In this document: piece after piece, positions 1 to 8,587 of the stretch
Layout: each line of letters opens with the position of its first letter
How positions within the stretch are numbered: the stretch's first letter is position 1
Assembly: GCF_001855555.1 (NCBI RefSeq)
Contig: NZ_MKCT01000001.1
Location: 248,001-312,000, forward strand
DNA from: Chromobacterium sphagni
Lineage (GTDB): Bacteria > Pseudomonadota > Gammaproteobacteria > Burkholderiales > Chromobacteriaceae
Length of the DNA stretch: 64,000 nucleotides
Direction of reading: 5' to 3'
Program-made: the position numbers and the translations under genes
The notes under the pieces: generated by a model
What the model saw: the letters and a program-made list of their open reading frames with translations, nothing else
What the model was told of the DNA's origin: nothing
The model's database searches: none

Positions 1-1
1 T

Positions 2-124
2 GTCAAAAAACGCCCCTCAACCCGCGAACACCTCACCTTGCCCAGCAGGCTGGCCGATCATGGGCCACTTTCTCGCAAGTCGCTGTCCAGCCTCCTGGAA
101 GACTGCCGCAAGCCCCCAGCATGA
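2..124 (+). CDS. 3' end of an unidentified gene (partial)
   Basis: A frame open from the window edge to TGA at 122-124 encodes about 40 residues, ending in a serine/leucine-rich helix and PPA. Third codon positions are mostly G or C, like the rest of the chromosome. No family is recognisable in so short a tail, and another plus-strand frame is also open here, so this is only a possible gene end. Confidence 0.3.
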   Translation, partial: VKKRPSTREHLTLPSRLADHGPLSRKSLSSLLEDCRKPPA

Positions 125-261
125 AGAAAGTGTGCATAGATTCGTGTATATATCCTTGCACAACCCCACACAAACGACAAAAAATACAACAGTTTAATTG
201 ACCATTTCTATTGCTGTCGGGGCACCACCCACACTTCCAAAGCAATCCGAGAAAGTCCACA

Positions 262-297
262 AACCCGCGCCAAATAAGGCTCTGCGGGTTTTTTTAC
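262..297 (+). terminator. Rho-independent terminator
   Basis: Arms AACCCGC (262-268) and GCGGGTT (284-290) enclose a 15-nt loop and are followed by a run of T to 295. It would end a transcript arriving from the left. The rest of 125-330 shows no gene; no tRNA or tmRNA 3' end, the usual target of this integrase type, could be recognised. Confidence 0.6.
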
Positions 298-330
298 GTC
301 CAAAGCCGTCCAAAGCCATCCAAGCAAAGC

Positions 331-421
331 CGGGGGTACGTGGGGGTACGTGGGGGTATGATTGGTGGTATCTTGTGTACCCCCACATTTCGATACCCCC
401 ACAACAAGGAGTACCCCCATG
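331..421. repeat. Cluster of GGGGGTAC direct and inverted repeats before the integrase
   Basis: Three tandem 10-bp units of (C/T)GGGGGTA(C/T)G occupy 331-360. Three inverted copies (TACCCCCAC or TACCCCCAT) lie at 378-387, 394-403 and 412-420, the last overlapping the integrase ATG at 419. The arrangement fits binding sites for the integrase or its directionality factor, or an autoregulatory operator. The symmetry is seen directly; the role is inferred. Confidence 0.55.
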
Positions 422-1025
422 CCCCTTACCGACGCCGCCATCAAAAGCGCCAAACCACGCGAGGATGGCAAACACCTCAAGCTCACGGATGGACAAGGGC
501 TGTCGCTATGGGTCATGCCCACCGGCGCGAAGTATTGGCGGCTGAAGTATCGGATCAATGGCAAAGAGAAGCTGTTGGCGCTGGGCGTCTATCCGGAAGT
601 GAGCCTGAAGGCAGCCAGACTGAAGCGCGATGACGCCCGCAAGCAGATCGCCGATGGCGAAGACCCAGCTGCGATGCGCAAGATGGATAAGGTGATCAAG
701 CTGGCAGCGGCCGCCAACACATTTGAAGCCATCGCGCTGGAGTGGCATGAAAGGGAAAGTCACGAATGGTCCGCCGCCCACAGCGAGCGCGTTCTGTCCG
801 CCATGAAGACCCACATCTTCCCCTACATCGGGGACAGGCCCATCAGCGAGATTCGCCCGCTGGAGCTGCTGGAAGTGCTGCGCAAGGTGGAAAGCGCCGG
901 CAATATCGACACCACCAAGCGCCTGCGGCAACGCTGCTCAGCCGTCTTCCGCCTGGCCATCCTGACCGGCCGCTGCGACAGCGACCCGGCCGCGCCGCTG
1001 ACTGACGCCCTCAAGAGTCAGCAAT
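419..1025 (+). pseudogene. P4-type tyrosine integrase, truncated by an IS
   Basis: The start MPLTDAAIKSAKP is typical of DUF4102/P4-type tyrosine recombinases. About 202 codons survive: the N-terminal DUF4102 arm-binding domain (about 1-85) and the SAM-like core-binding domain (about 98-195). The C-terminal catalytic domain with the R-H-R-Y residues is absent, because reading runs into the IS end at 1026 and stops at 1090 after IS-encoded residues. The missing half is not found right of the IS cluster, so the flank was deleted or rearranged. The gene is non-functional and marks a former genomic island. Confidence 0.85.
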
Positions 1026-1939
1026 GGCTCTGTTGCACAAATCCCAGGCAGGACGAGTTTCCCCTTTCCCCAAACCGATTTATGCCATAGCCACCGTGCA
1101 CGGCCGGCCCAGCATGCTGAAGCGGCTCAAGATCGCTGCGCGCACTTGCAGCTCTGCCACTTGACCATCGAAACGCCGGGCCGTCACCCTTTCCCCCAAC
1201 CGTTTGAAGCAATGCATCTTAGTTTCCACCAAGCTGCGGCGATGATAGCCGCTCCAGCGTTTCCAGATTGCCCTGCCTAGTCGCTTGGTCGCCCGCAGAA
1301 TCTCGTTGCGAGCCAGTACACCCAGCGAATTTCCTTTCCACGGTCTCGCATTCCTGCGGGTCGGAATACATCCGGTTGCGCCTCGCGCGGCAATCGCCTC
1401 ATGACATGCCTTGGTATCAAAAGCCCCATCCCCGCTCACGCAGGCTATCGGCTCGTCGGCCGGGATTTGCGCCAATAGCGAAGGCAACATTTGCGCATCG
1501 CCCTGGCGGTTGTCCGTGACTTCAATGGCACGGATTTGCAAGGTTTCCGCATCGATGCCCAGATGTACCTTGCGCCATTGCCGGCGATATTCCGCACCAT
1601 GCTTCTTGGTTTTCCATTCGCCTTCGCCCAACATCTTGATGCCTGTGCTATCCACCAGTAGGTGCAGCGCGCCCGAGCCTTTCTGGTAGGGAATTTGGAC
1701 CTGCAGCGTTTGCTGCCGTCTGGATAGCGTGCTGTAGTCGGGGACGCTCCAGTCCAGGCCCGCCAGCTTGAGCAGGCTTTGGATGAAACCGATGGTTTGC
1801 CGCAAAGGCAGTCCAAATAGGTTCTTGATGGTCAAACAGAACTGAATAGCTACATCGCTATAGGTCTGTGTCCGTCCGCGCTTGCCCTGCGGAGTCGCCT
1901 GCCATGACATGGTTGTGTCGAACCAGACGGACAGAGAGC
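1026..1939 (-). mobile_element. IS5-family (IS903-like) element, copy 1, 5'-truncated
   Basis: The left boundary is GGCTCTGTTGCACAAATC at 1026, very like the IS903 terminal repeat as I recall it (GGCTTTGTTGAATAAATC). Homology to copies 2 and 3 stops near 1939, where the end of an IS3-type element begins. The terminal repeat at the transposase 5' side is missing. The retained part is nearly identical, in inverted orientation, to copy 2. Confidence 0.85.
1080..1939 (-). pseudogene. IS5-family transposase, lacks first 25 codons
   Basis: The frame corresponds to residues 26-310 of the intact copy at 30.2 kb. It keeps the LLVDSTGIKM and SGDGAFDTKAC segments of the DDE catalytic core and the C-terminal E-containing helix. 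An accidental ATG in the adjoining IS3 sequence (codon ending near 1952) keeps it open for 290 codons. The N-terminal DNA-binding segment MTKPAPKRYRTTNWKAYNQA is lost, so binding to the terminal repeats is unlikely. Confidence 0.8.
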
Positions 1940-2113
1940 TGGTCTGTCCCACTCCCCATGGACAGAGGGTTAAGCACTAAGCTCTGAGCGGCGGCGTTCG
2001 AACTCAACCGGGGTCAGATACCCCAGAGTCGAATGACGGCGTTGGTGATTGTAAAAGCGGATGTAATCAAACACATCCGTACGCGCCTCCTCGTAGCTCC
2101 GGTAGTGGGTCAG
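1940..2113 (-). mobile_element. 3' fragment of an IS3-family element
   Basis: The fragment encodes the last about 50 residues of an IS3-family OrfB, including the characteristic YNHQRRHSTLGYLTPVEFE segment, with a stop at 1970-1972. It begins with a TG-starting end (TGGTCTGTCCC at 1940) like IS3-family termini. The OrfB 5' part is cut off at 2113 by IS903-like copy 2. The order of events reads as copy 1, then the IS3 element into copy 1, then copy 2 into the IS3 element. Confidence 0.75.
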
Positions 2114-3149
2114 GGCTTTGTTGCACAAATACTCACCCACCGCAGCTTGGTAAGATAGCGGCATGACCAAGCCCGCTCCAAAACGCTACCGAACGACCAA
2201 CTGGAAAGCCTACAACCAAGCCCTGATCCGACGCGGCTCTCTGTCCGTCTGATTCGACACAACCATGTCATGGCAAGCGACTCCGCAGGGCAGGCGCGGA
2301 CGGACGCAGACCTATAGCGATGTAGCTATTCAGTTCTGTTTGACTATCAAGAACCTGTTTGGACTGCCTTTGCGGCAGACCATCGGTTTCATCCAAAGCC
2401 TGCTCAAGCTGGCGGGCCTGGACTGGAGCGTCCCCGACTACAGCACGCTATCCAGACGGCAGCAAACGCTGCAGGTCCAAATTCCCTACCAGAAAGGCTC
2501 GGGCGCGCTGCACCTGCTGGTGGATAGCACAGGCATCAAGATGCTGGGCGAAGGCGAATGGAAAACCAAGAAGCACGGCGCGGAATACCGCCTGCAATGG
2601 CGTAAGGTGCATCTGGGCATCGATGCGGAAACCCTGCAAATCCGCGCCATTGAAGTGACAGACAACCGCCAGGGCGATGCGCAAATGTTGCCTTCGCTCT
2701 TGGCGCAAATCCCGGCTGATGAGCCGATAGCCTGCGTGAGCGGGGATGGGGCTTTTGATACCAAGGCATGTCATGAGACGATTGCCGCGCGAGGCGCAAC
2801 CGGATGCATTCCGACCCGCAAGAATGCGAGACCGTGGAAAGGAAATTCGCTGGGTGTGCGGGCTCGCAACGAGATTCTGCGGGCGACCAAGCGACTAGGC
2901 AGGGCAATCTGGAAACGCTGGAGCGGCTATCATCGCCGCAGCTTGGTGGAAACTAAGATACATTGCTTCAAACGGTTGGGGGAAAGGGTGACGGCACGGC
3001 GTTTCGATGGTCAAGTGGCAGAGCTGCAAGTGCGCGCAGCGATCTTGAACCACTTCAGCATGCGGGGCCGGCCGTGCACGGTGGCTATGGCATAAATCGG
3101 TTTGGGGAAAGGGGAAACTCGTCCTGCCTGGGATTTGTGCAACAGAGCC
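2114..3149 (+). mobile_element. IS5-family (IS903-like) element, copy 2, full length
   Basis: This 1,036-bp element is bounded by GGCTTTGTTGCACAAAT at 2114 and the inverse of GGCTCTGTTGCACAAATC ending at 3149. The nine bases outside each end (GTGGGTCAG and CTGTCGGGG) do not match, so there is no target duplication. The element has therefore taken part in deletion or recombination after transposition. Confidence 0.85.
2163..3095 (+). pseudogene. IS5-family transposase with in-frame stop at codon 30
   Basis: The ATG at 2163 matches the start of the intact copy (MTKPAPKRYRTT). Codon 30 (2250-2252) is TGA where both other copies have TGG (Trp). Downstream the frame is intact for 281 codons, and an ATG at 2265 could restart a 276-residue product without the N-terminal segment. 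The catalytic DDE core is present. The product is probably inactive unless readthrough or reinitiation occurs. Confidence 0.8.
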
Positions 3150-3417
3150 CTGTCGGGGCGATAACCATCCGGCGTCTGCAACCAAGCCGCCGACCGGATA
3201 GGCTGCGCATCGCCGCCCATCTCAATAACAAAGTCATATAAATTTCTTAAGGACGGATCATGCCAGGCGGTCGCTCGCTGCCGGCGCCGCCTGACTGGCC
3301 GGACCGACTTTCACAGCGGCCAGATCCCGCCCGTAAGCAGGATGGAAAGACTGAGAGCAAGGCCGCCAGCAGCCAGGTCTTGATGAAAGATAGCCGGATC
3401 GATGCGCTACCGTCCGC
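3150..3417. other. Intergenic region with no supported gene
   Basis: The stretch lies between the IS cluster and the diguanylate cyclase stop. Short minus-strand frames with a signal-peptide-like run (FIKTWLLAALL) occur near 3335-3395, but no start codon, ribosome site or continuous frame joins them. It is best read as residue of deleted sequence. Confidence 0.4.
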
Positions 3418-5109
3418 TCAGCCGGCGCTGGCTTCCACCCGGTTGCGGCCGCCAGCCTTGGCCTGGTACAACGCCTGGTCGGCGCGCTTCACCACGTCCT
3501 CGGGTTGCGCGTCGGCGCGACCTGCCACCGCCAGGCCGATGCTGGCGGTGATCCGGCCGACATCCGGGGTTTGCGATTGCTCGACCGCGGCGCGGATCTT
3601 CTCGGCCAGCACCGCCGCGCCGCCGGCATCCGTTGCCGGCAGCAGCAGCAGAAATTCCTCTCCGCCATAGCGTGCGACGAAATCGGTGCCGCGGGCGGCA
3701 TGCCGGATGATCGCTGCAATATGCGCCAGCACGCGGTCACCGGCGTCGTGGCCGCAGCAGTCATTGACGCGCTTGAAATGGTCGATGTCCAGCAACAGCA
3801 CCGCATAGGGCTCGCCGCTGCGGCCATAGCGCTGGTGTTCATCCTGCAGCTGCTCGTTGGCGGCCATGCGGTTGTTCAATCCGGTCAGCGCGTCGTTGCG
3901 CGCCAGCTTCGCCAACTGGGTGGCCTTGGCAACCAGCAAGCGATTGGCTTCTCGCAATTCGTTGGTGCGCTCCGCCACCACCCCCTCCAGGCTGGCGTTG
4001 ATGTCTGCCAATTGCTGCTTGCGCGCCAACAGCGCGGATGTCATGTTCCGCATCGATTCCGACAACTGGCGCAACTCCTGCGCGCCGCCACGGATTTCCC
4101 AAACGGCTCCCTCCTCTCCACGGCCAATGCGCTCGGCGATGTCGGCCAATTCCTCCAACGGCCGGCTGAACGAGGTCGCCAGCCGGTATACCGCGGCCAT
4201 CAGCAAGAAGCTGGCCGCCAGGCCCAGCAGCAGCAGCGCGCCGCGCAGCTGGTTCAGTGCCGCCAGCGCCTGCTGCCGCGGCTGGCGGACGATTATGCGC
4301 CACCCCACCCCGGCGTGCTGCGCCCAGGCTTCGCTGTACAGGTAGTCGCCGCCACCGGGCCAAGCGCCCAGCCGAAATGTTTGTCCCGCCGGCAGCGGTG
4401 CCGGCGCCCGCACCCGCCCCACCGCCTCGAACGGCGACAGAATATTGCTCTCCCGGTCGACGATGAACGCCTCCAGGCCGCCCTTGGCCGGCAGGCGCGA
4501 ATGTATGATCTCCTCCACCCAGTCCCATAGCGCGTGGGTGGCCAGCACGCCGCGCAGCTTGCCCGACGAGTCGTAGAGCGGCGAGGCGAAATCGACAAAG
4601 CGGAGCGGCTCGCCCTGGGGTTTGGCGGAAGGGAGCAATTTGGCCAGCAACACCGCCTGATGGATGTCGCCGACGAAAGGCGCATGCTGGCCCCGAATAA
4701 ACCACGGCCGCTGGGCCACGCTTTGGCCCAGCAGCATGCCGCCGGTGGAGGACAACACCTTGCCGTTGGTGTCGGCAACGCCTATCCAGGCATAATAGCG
4801 ATAGGCTTGCTTGGTGCGTTCCAGACTCTGACGCAACTCGTCGCCGTCCAGCGGCGCATGCACATAGGCCGGCGACTGCGCCAGCAGGATCACCTCGCGG
4901 CGCCGCTCGCGCAGATTGCTTTCGATGGCCTGGGCGATGCTTCCGGTCAGACTGTCCATCGCCTCGCCCTGGTCCTTTAGCACGCGGTCGGACAATACCT
5001 GGTCCAGGCATAGCCCGGCCAACAGCGCCGAGGCGAGGAACAGCCCGCCGAACAAGGCGGCCAGCCGCAAGCGGAAGCTGCCGGGCAAGGCGAAACGATG
5101 ACGGTTCAT
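3418..5109 (-). CDS. Membrane diguanylate cyclase with periplasmic sensor, HAMP and GGDEF
   Basis: This 563-residue protein makes cyclic di-GMP from two GTP. A transmembrane helix (about 12-32), a periplasmic sensor of Cache type (about 35-285) and a second helix (about 290-312) are followed by HAMP (about 315-368), a coiled coil and a C-terminal GGDEF domain. The signature is GGEEF at 482-486, an active variant, and RGTD at 473-476 is the RxxD product-inhibition site. The ATG at 5109 was chosen because the helix follows at once. The gene is monocistronic. The sensed ligand cannot be told from sequence. Confidence 0.9.
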   Translation of the reverse strand: MNRHRFALPGSFRLRLAALFGGLFLASALLAGLCLDQVLSDRVLKDQGEAMDSLTGSIAQAIESNLRERRREVILLAQSPAYVHAPLDGDELRQSLERTKQAYRYYAWIGVADTNGKVLSSTGGMLLGQSVAQRPWFIRGQHAPFVGDIHQAVLLAKLLPSAKPQGEPLRFVDFASPLYDSSGKLRGVLATHALWDWVEEIIHSRLPAKGGLEAFIVDRESNILSPFEAVGRVRAPAPLPAGQTFRLGAWPGGGDYLYSEAWAQHAGVGWRIIVRQPRQQALAALNQLRGALLLLGLAASFLLMAAVYRLATSFSRPLEELADIAERIGRGEEGAVWEIRGGAQELRQLSESMRNMTSALLARKQQLADINASLEGVVAERTNELREANRLLVAKATQLAKLARNDALTGLNNRMAANEQLQDEHQRYGRSGEPYAVLLLDIDHFKRVNDCCGHDAGDRVLAHIAAIIRHAARGTDFVARYGGEEFLLLLPATDAGGAAVLAEKIRAAVEQSQTPDVGRITASIGLAVAGRADAQPEDVVKRADQALYQAKAGGRNRVEASAG

Positions 5110-5227
5110 GGCAACCCTTCGCGGAGGATATAGAGACTGATTGTATATCCTACCCCGAACCGCGCTGTCTCTTGAATGCCCAGCCCCATTGCGCGAGATG
5201 CCATTGCCTGCCAGATGCGGCCGCGCC

Positions 5228-6667
5228 CTAACCGCCGCGCGCCGCCAACCTCCTGCGCGCCAATGCCTGGCTGGCCGTGGCGATGACCAGAGCCGCCGCG
5301 ATCAACCCCGCGGCCACCGCGAAGGTTGTCCGCATGCCGCTGGCCACCGCCTGCGCGCTCGCCATTCCACCTCCATCGCTTGCCGATGCCGCCGCAAACA
5401 CCGCGCCCATCGCCGCCGCCCCTGTGATCAAACCCAAATTGCGCGACAGGCTGAGCATGCCGGACACCACCCCGCGCGGTCCTGCGCCGGCGCTCGCCAT
5501 GATGGCGGTGTTGTTGGCCGCCTGGAACAAGGCGTAGCTGGCGGTGGTGATCATGATCGGGCCGATATAGCCGGCGACGCCCAGGCTGGTCGGCAGCATC
5601 GACAAGAGCAGGGTTCCGCCCGCCATGCCTGCCAAGCCGGCGAGACTCATGCGCTGCGTGCCGAAACGGTCCACCAGTCGGCCCGCCGGCACGCCGCTGC
5701 ACGCGGACACTAGCGGGCCGGCCGACAACACCAGCCCCACCCACGCCGTGCCCAGTTCCAAAGCGCGGGAGAGATAGAACGGCCCCACCACCAGAGTGGA
5801 CATGATCACTGTGGACACCAGCGCGCTCATCGTCAGGCTGGCGCTCAAGGCCGGCACACGGAACATGGCCAGCCTGACCAGCGGCGATGCCGCTCTGGAC
5901 TCTACCCATATAAATAGAATGGCTCCGCCAACGGCGGCCAGCAGCAACCCGATATTGAGCGCGCCGAAATAGCCGCGCCCCATGGTCATGGCCAGCGCGT
6001 ACGCCGCTAGCGTCAGCGCCAGCCATAACGTGCCAAGATGGTCGAAACCCACCCTCTCCGCCTTATCCGCCTGACAGTCCGCCGGCAGATAGCGGCGCGC
6101 CAGCGCGAAATTGATCATGCCCAGCGGCACATTGACCAGGAAGATGGCGCGCCAGCCCAGGCCGTCGATCAATAAACCGCCTAGCGACGGGCCAAGCGTG
6201 GTGCCGATGGCGGACATGGTGCCCAGCAGACCCATCGCGCTGCCGGCCTTGCCCCTCGGCACCGCCTCCCCTAGCATCGCCACCGTGAGCGCCAGCATGA
6301 TGGCCGCGCCCAGGCCCTGCGCCGCGCGGGCCGCAATCAGCAGCCCCAGCGTGGGCGCCATGCCGCACAGCAGCGATGCCGCGCTGAATAGGACGATGCC
6401 GGCCAAGAGCAAACGGCGGCGGCCCAGCAAGTCTCCCAGCCGGCCGACACTGACGATAAGCGTGGTGATAGCCAGCAGATAAGCCAACACAATCCACTGC
6501 GCTTGCTGGAATGAGGCGTTCAATGCCTGGGCCAGCGCCGGCAAGCCAGCATTGGCGATGCTGGTATCCAGCGAGGGCATCAGCGTGGACAGCGACAGGC
6601 TGGCCAGCGCCCAACGGGCGGCAGGCGGCAAGACCGTGCTGGATTCTTGGGTATTCGGCTTCAACAT
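5228..6667 (-). CDS. MFS drug-efflux transporter, 14-TM DHA2 type
   Basis: This is a 479-residue hydrophobic protein with about 14 membrane segments. It has the MFS loop motif GRLGDLLGRRR between TM2 and TM3 and a DHA2-like layout (EmrB/QacA group), suggesting proton-driven export of drugs or organic compounds. The start at 6667 (MLKPNTQ) follows AGAAGGAG at good spacing; a longer frame back to 6796 would overlap the divergent promoter region. The divergent LysR gene is its likely regulator. The substrate is unknown. Confidence 0.85.
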   Translation of the reverse strand: MLKPNTQESSTVLPPAARWALASLSLSTLMPSLDTSIANAGLPALAQALNASFQQAQWIVLAYLLAITTLIVSVGRLGDLLGRRRLLLAGIVLFSAASLLCGMAPTLGLLIAARAAQGLGAAIMLALTVAMLGEAVPRGKAGSAMGLLGTMSAIGTTLGPSLGGLLIDGLGWRAIFLVNVPLGMINFALARRYLPADCQADKAERVGFDHLGTLWLALTLAAYALAMTMGRGYFGALNIGLLLAAVGGAILFIWVESRAASPLVRLAMFRVPALSASLTMSALVSTVIMSTLVVGPFYLSRALELGTAWVGLVLSAGPLVSACSGVPAGRLVDRFGTQRMSLAGLAGMAGGTLLLSMLPTSLGVAGYIGPIMITTASYALFQAANNTAIMASAGAGPRGVVSGMLSLSRNLGLITGAAAMGAVFAAASASDGGGMASAQAVASGMRTTFAVAAGLIAAALVIATASQALARRRLAARGG

Positions 6668-6730
6668 CGGCTCCTTCTGATCTGGCAGTTGCCGCAACGC
6701 CGACTTGCCTAGAAGGTAGCCCTTTGCCTG

Positions 6731-6782
6731 ATATGGCGAAAGACACAGGATTTGCACTTGATTGATGCGTATGACGCCATAT
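6731..6782. promoter_or_regulatory. Inverted repeat in the MFS/LysR divergent promoter
   Basis: ATATGGCG (6731-6738) and CGCCATAT (6775-6782) form a perfect 8-bp inverted repeat 36 nt apart, in the 131-bp gap between the divergent MFS and LysR genes. LysR proteins bind as tetramers to paired sites in such gaps, so this is a candidate operator. The repeat is seen; its function is inferred. Confidence 0.45.
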
Positions 6783-6798
6783 GTGCTAAGGTCCATCC

Positions 6799-7704
6799 AT
6801 GTCCAAGCCCGATCTGAACCTGCTGATTACCCTGGACGCGCTACTGGCGGAAGGCAATGTGGCGCGCGCGGCGCAACGGCTGCGGCTTAGCCCGTCGGCC
6901 ATGAGCCGGGCCTTGGCGCGCCTGCGCGAAACCACCGGCGACCCGTTGCTGGCGCGGGCCGGCCGCGGCCTGGTACCCACGCCCCGCGCGCTGGAGCTGC
7001 GCGAACAGGTCAGCCGCCTGGTGCAGGATGCGGAGGCGGTGCTGCGCCCGGCGCGGGCACTGGACCTCAGCCAGTTGGCCAGAACCTTCACGCTGCGAGC
7101 CAACGAGGGTTTTGTGGAGAACTTCGGGCCGGACCTGCTGGCCCGCATCGGCGCAGAGGCGCCCGGCGTGCGGCTGCGTTTCGCGCCCAAACCGGACAAA
7201 GACAGCGGGCCGCTGCGCGACGGCAGCGTGGATCTGGAGATTGGCGTGGTGGGCAAAGCCACCAGCCCCGAAGTGCGCGCTCGGGCCTTGTTCCGCGACC
7301 GCTTCATCGGCGTGGTACGCAGCGGCCATCCGCTGAGCCGGGGCCAGATCACGCCCGCCCGCTATGCGGCCGGCAAACATATCCTGGTGTCGCGGCGCGG
7401 CCTGGACAAGGGGCCGATTGACGACGCGCTGGCGGCGCTGGGGCTGGAGCGGCGGATCTCCACCATAGTGGGCGGCTTCTCCAGCGCGCTGGCGCTGGCT
7501 AGGACGTCGGACCTGATCGCCAGCGTGCCGGAGCGCGACACCGGCACGCTGCGCGCCGGCATGCACAGCTTCTCCCTGCCGCTGGCGGCGCCGGAAATCA
7601 CCCTCTCCATGCTGTGGCACCCGCGCCTGGACGCCGACCTGGCGCACCGCTGGCTGCGCGACTGCGTGCGGCAGGTGTGCGCGGCGCCATTCTCCGGCGC
7701 ATAG
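6799..7704 (+). CDS. LysR-family transcriptional regulator
   Basis: This 301-residue protein has an N-terminal winged helix-turn-helix (about 5-65, with NVARAAQRLRLSPSAMSRALARLR) and a C-terminal periplasmic-binding-like effector domain (about 90-295). The length is normal for the family. It is transcribed away from the MFS exporter and shares its promoter region, so it probably controls the exporter and itself in response to a substrate. The inducer is unknown. Confidence 0.88.
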   Translation: MSKPDLNLLITLDALLAEGNVARAAQRLRLSPSAMSRALARLRETTGDPLLARAGRGLVPTPRALELREQVSRLVQDAEAVLRPARALDLSQLARTFTLRANEGFVENFGPDLLARIGAEAPGVRLRFAPKPDKDSGPLRDGSVDLEIGVVGKATSPEVRARALFRDRFIGVVRSGHPLSRGQITPARYAAGKHILVSRRGLDKGPIDDALAALGLERRISTIVGGFSSALALARTSDLIASVPERDTGTLRAGMHSFSLPLAAPEITLSMLWHPRLDADLAHRWLRDCVRQVCAAPFSGA

Positions 7705-7789
7705 CCGGAAAACGACACGCCCGCGGAGAAGGCCGGTCAGTAGTCGCCTTCCCCCGTTCAAACGCCATTCCCGCCACAGTTTTTCCTAT

Positions 7790-7871
7790 GTACGGCTCCG
7801 TACAGACGCCCTTATCCAGCTGCGTAGTATTGCCAGCGAGGGCCGGCAATGCTGGAACTAATGCTGGAACT
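7790..7871. repeat. Short palindrome and tandem 12-bp repeat
   Basis: GTACGGCTCCGTAC (7790-7803) is a near-perfect palindrome, and AATGCTGGAACT occurs twice in tandem at 7848-7871. Both lie in the 231-bp gap before the DUF3309 gene and could belong to its promoter or leader. No function is assigned. Confidence 0.3.
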
Positions 7872-7935
7872 GTGGCAAAGCGGCGCCCTGCCTCGCGGCT
7901 CAAGCGGCCCGCCGGCTCATTGTCAGGAGAATGAA

Positions 7936-8094
7936 ATGTCGCTGGGAACGATATTGCTGGTCGTCATGATCATTCTGCTGATCGGCCTGTTTCCACGCTG
8001 GCCGCACAGTAGGGATTGGGGATACGGCCCCAGCGGCGGAGTCGGGCTGATCCTGCTGATATTGATCGTGCTGATCTTGCTGGGCCGCTTGTAG
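7936..8094 (+). CDS. DUF3309-type small membrane protein
   Basis: This 52-residue protein has two hydrophobic segments (about 3-18 and 33-50) separated by a short polar stretch with RWPHSRDWGYGPSGG, the pattern of the DUF3309 family of tiny inner-membrane proteins. The start at 7936 follows AGGAGA at good spacing; an upstream in-frame start at 7849 lies in repeats and is less likely. The function of the family is unknown. It precedes two exported small proteins on the same strand, a grouping suggestive of envelope stress genes. Confidence 0.75.
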   Translation: MSLGTILLVVMIILLIGLFPRWPHSRDWGYGPSGGVGLILLILIVLILLGRL

Positions 8095-8186
8095 CGCCGG
8101 TGTCTCCAGGCGCCTGCCGCACTGCCGGAAAAATTAGCGCCGGGCCGCTTGATTGGCTGGCGCCGACACAGAAAAGGGCTTGATTC

Positions 8187-8531
8187 ATGTTGATGAATTC
8201 GCATTGGCCTCTGCTTCGCTGGCTGCCCGCGGCGGCTGTCGCCATCACCACCCCCTTGGCGGCGCTTGCGGCGCCGACTTACCACCACGGCGAAAACCAT
8301 AGGACGCCGGCTTACCATCGAAACTACCACTATGGTCACGGCCATAGCGGGGATGGCTTGGTTGTCGGGGCGCTGCTGGGCGCGGTGGTGGGCGCGACGA
8401 TTGTCGGCTCCGAGCCGCCACCGCCGGTCGTGGTGTACTCGGAACCTCCCCCCCCTCCGCCTGGAGCCGCTTACTACTATTATCCCGCCCCCTATCCCAG
8501 TCGCTATCCGCCGGTGTATCGATATCGATAA
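8187..8531 (+). CDS. Secreted His- and Pro/Tyr-rich small protein
   Basis: This 114-residue protein has a signal peptide ending near ALAA (about 29). A histidine/tyrosine-rich stretch (YHHGENHRTPAYHRNYHYGH) follows, then a glycine-rich hydrophobic segment (LVVGALLGAVVGATIVG) resembling a glycine zipper, then a tail rich in proline and tyrosine. It is probably periplasmic or outer-membrane associated, and the histidines could bind metal. No named family is confidently recognised. An alternative start lies at 8193. The next gene encodes a Spy-like protein 56 bp downstream. Confidence 0.65.
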   Translation: MLMNSHWPLLRWLPAAAVAITTPLAALAAPTYHHGENHRTPAYHRNYHYGHGHSGDGLVVGALLGAVVGATIVGSEPPPPVVVYSEPPPPPPGAAYYYYPAPYPSRYPPVYRYR

Positions 8532-8587
8532 CAACCAGGCCATCCGGCCAGGACCGCAACCGTCACCCTCTTAGGGAAAACCGCGAA

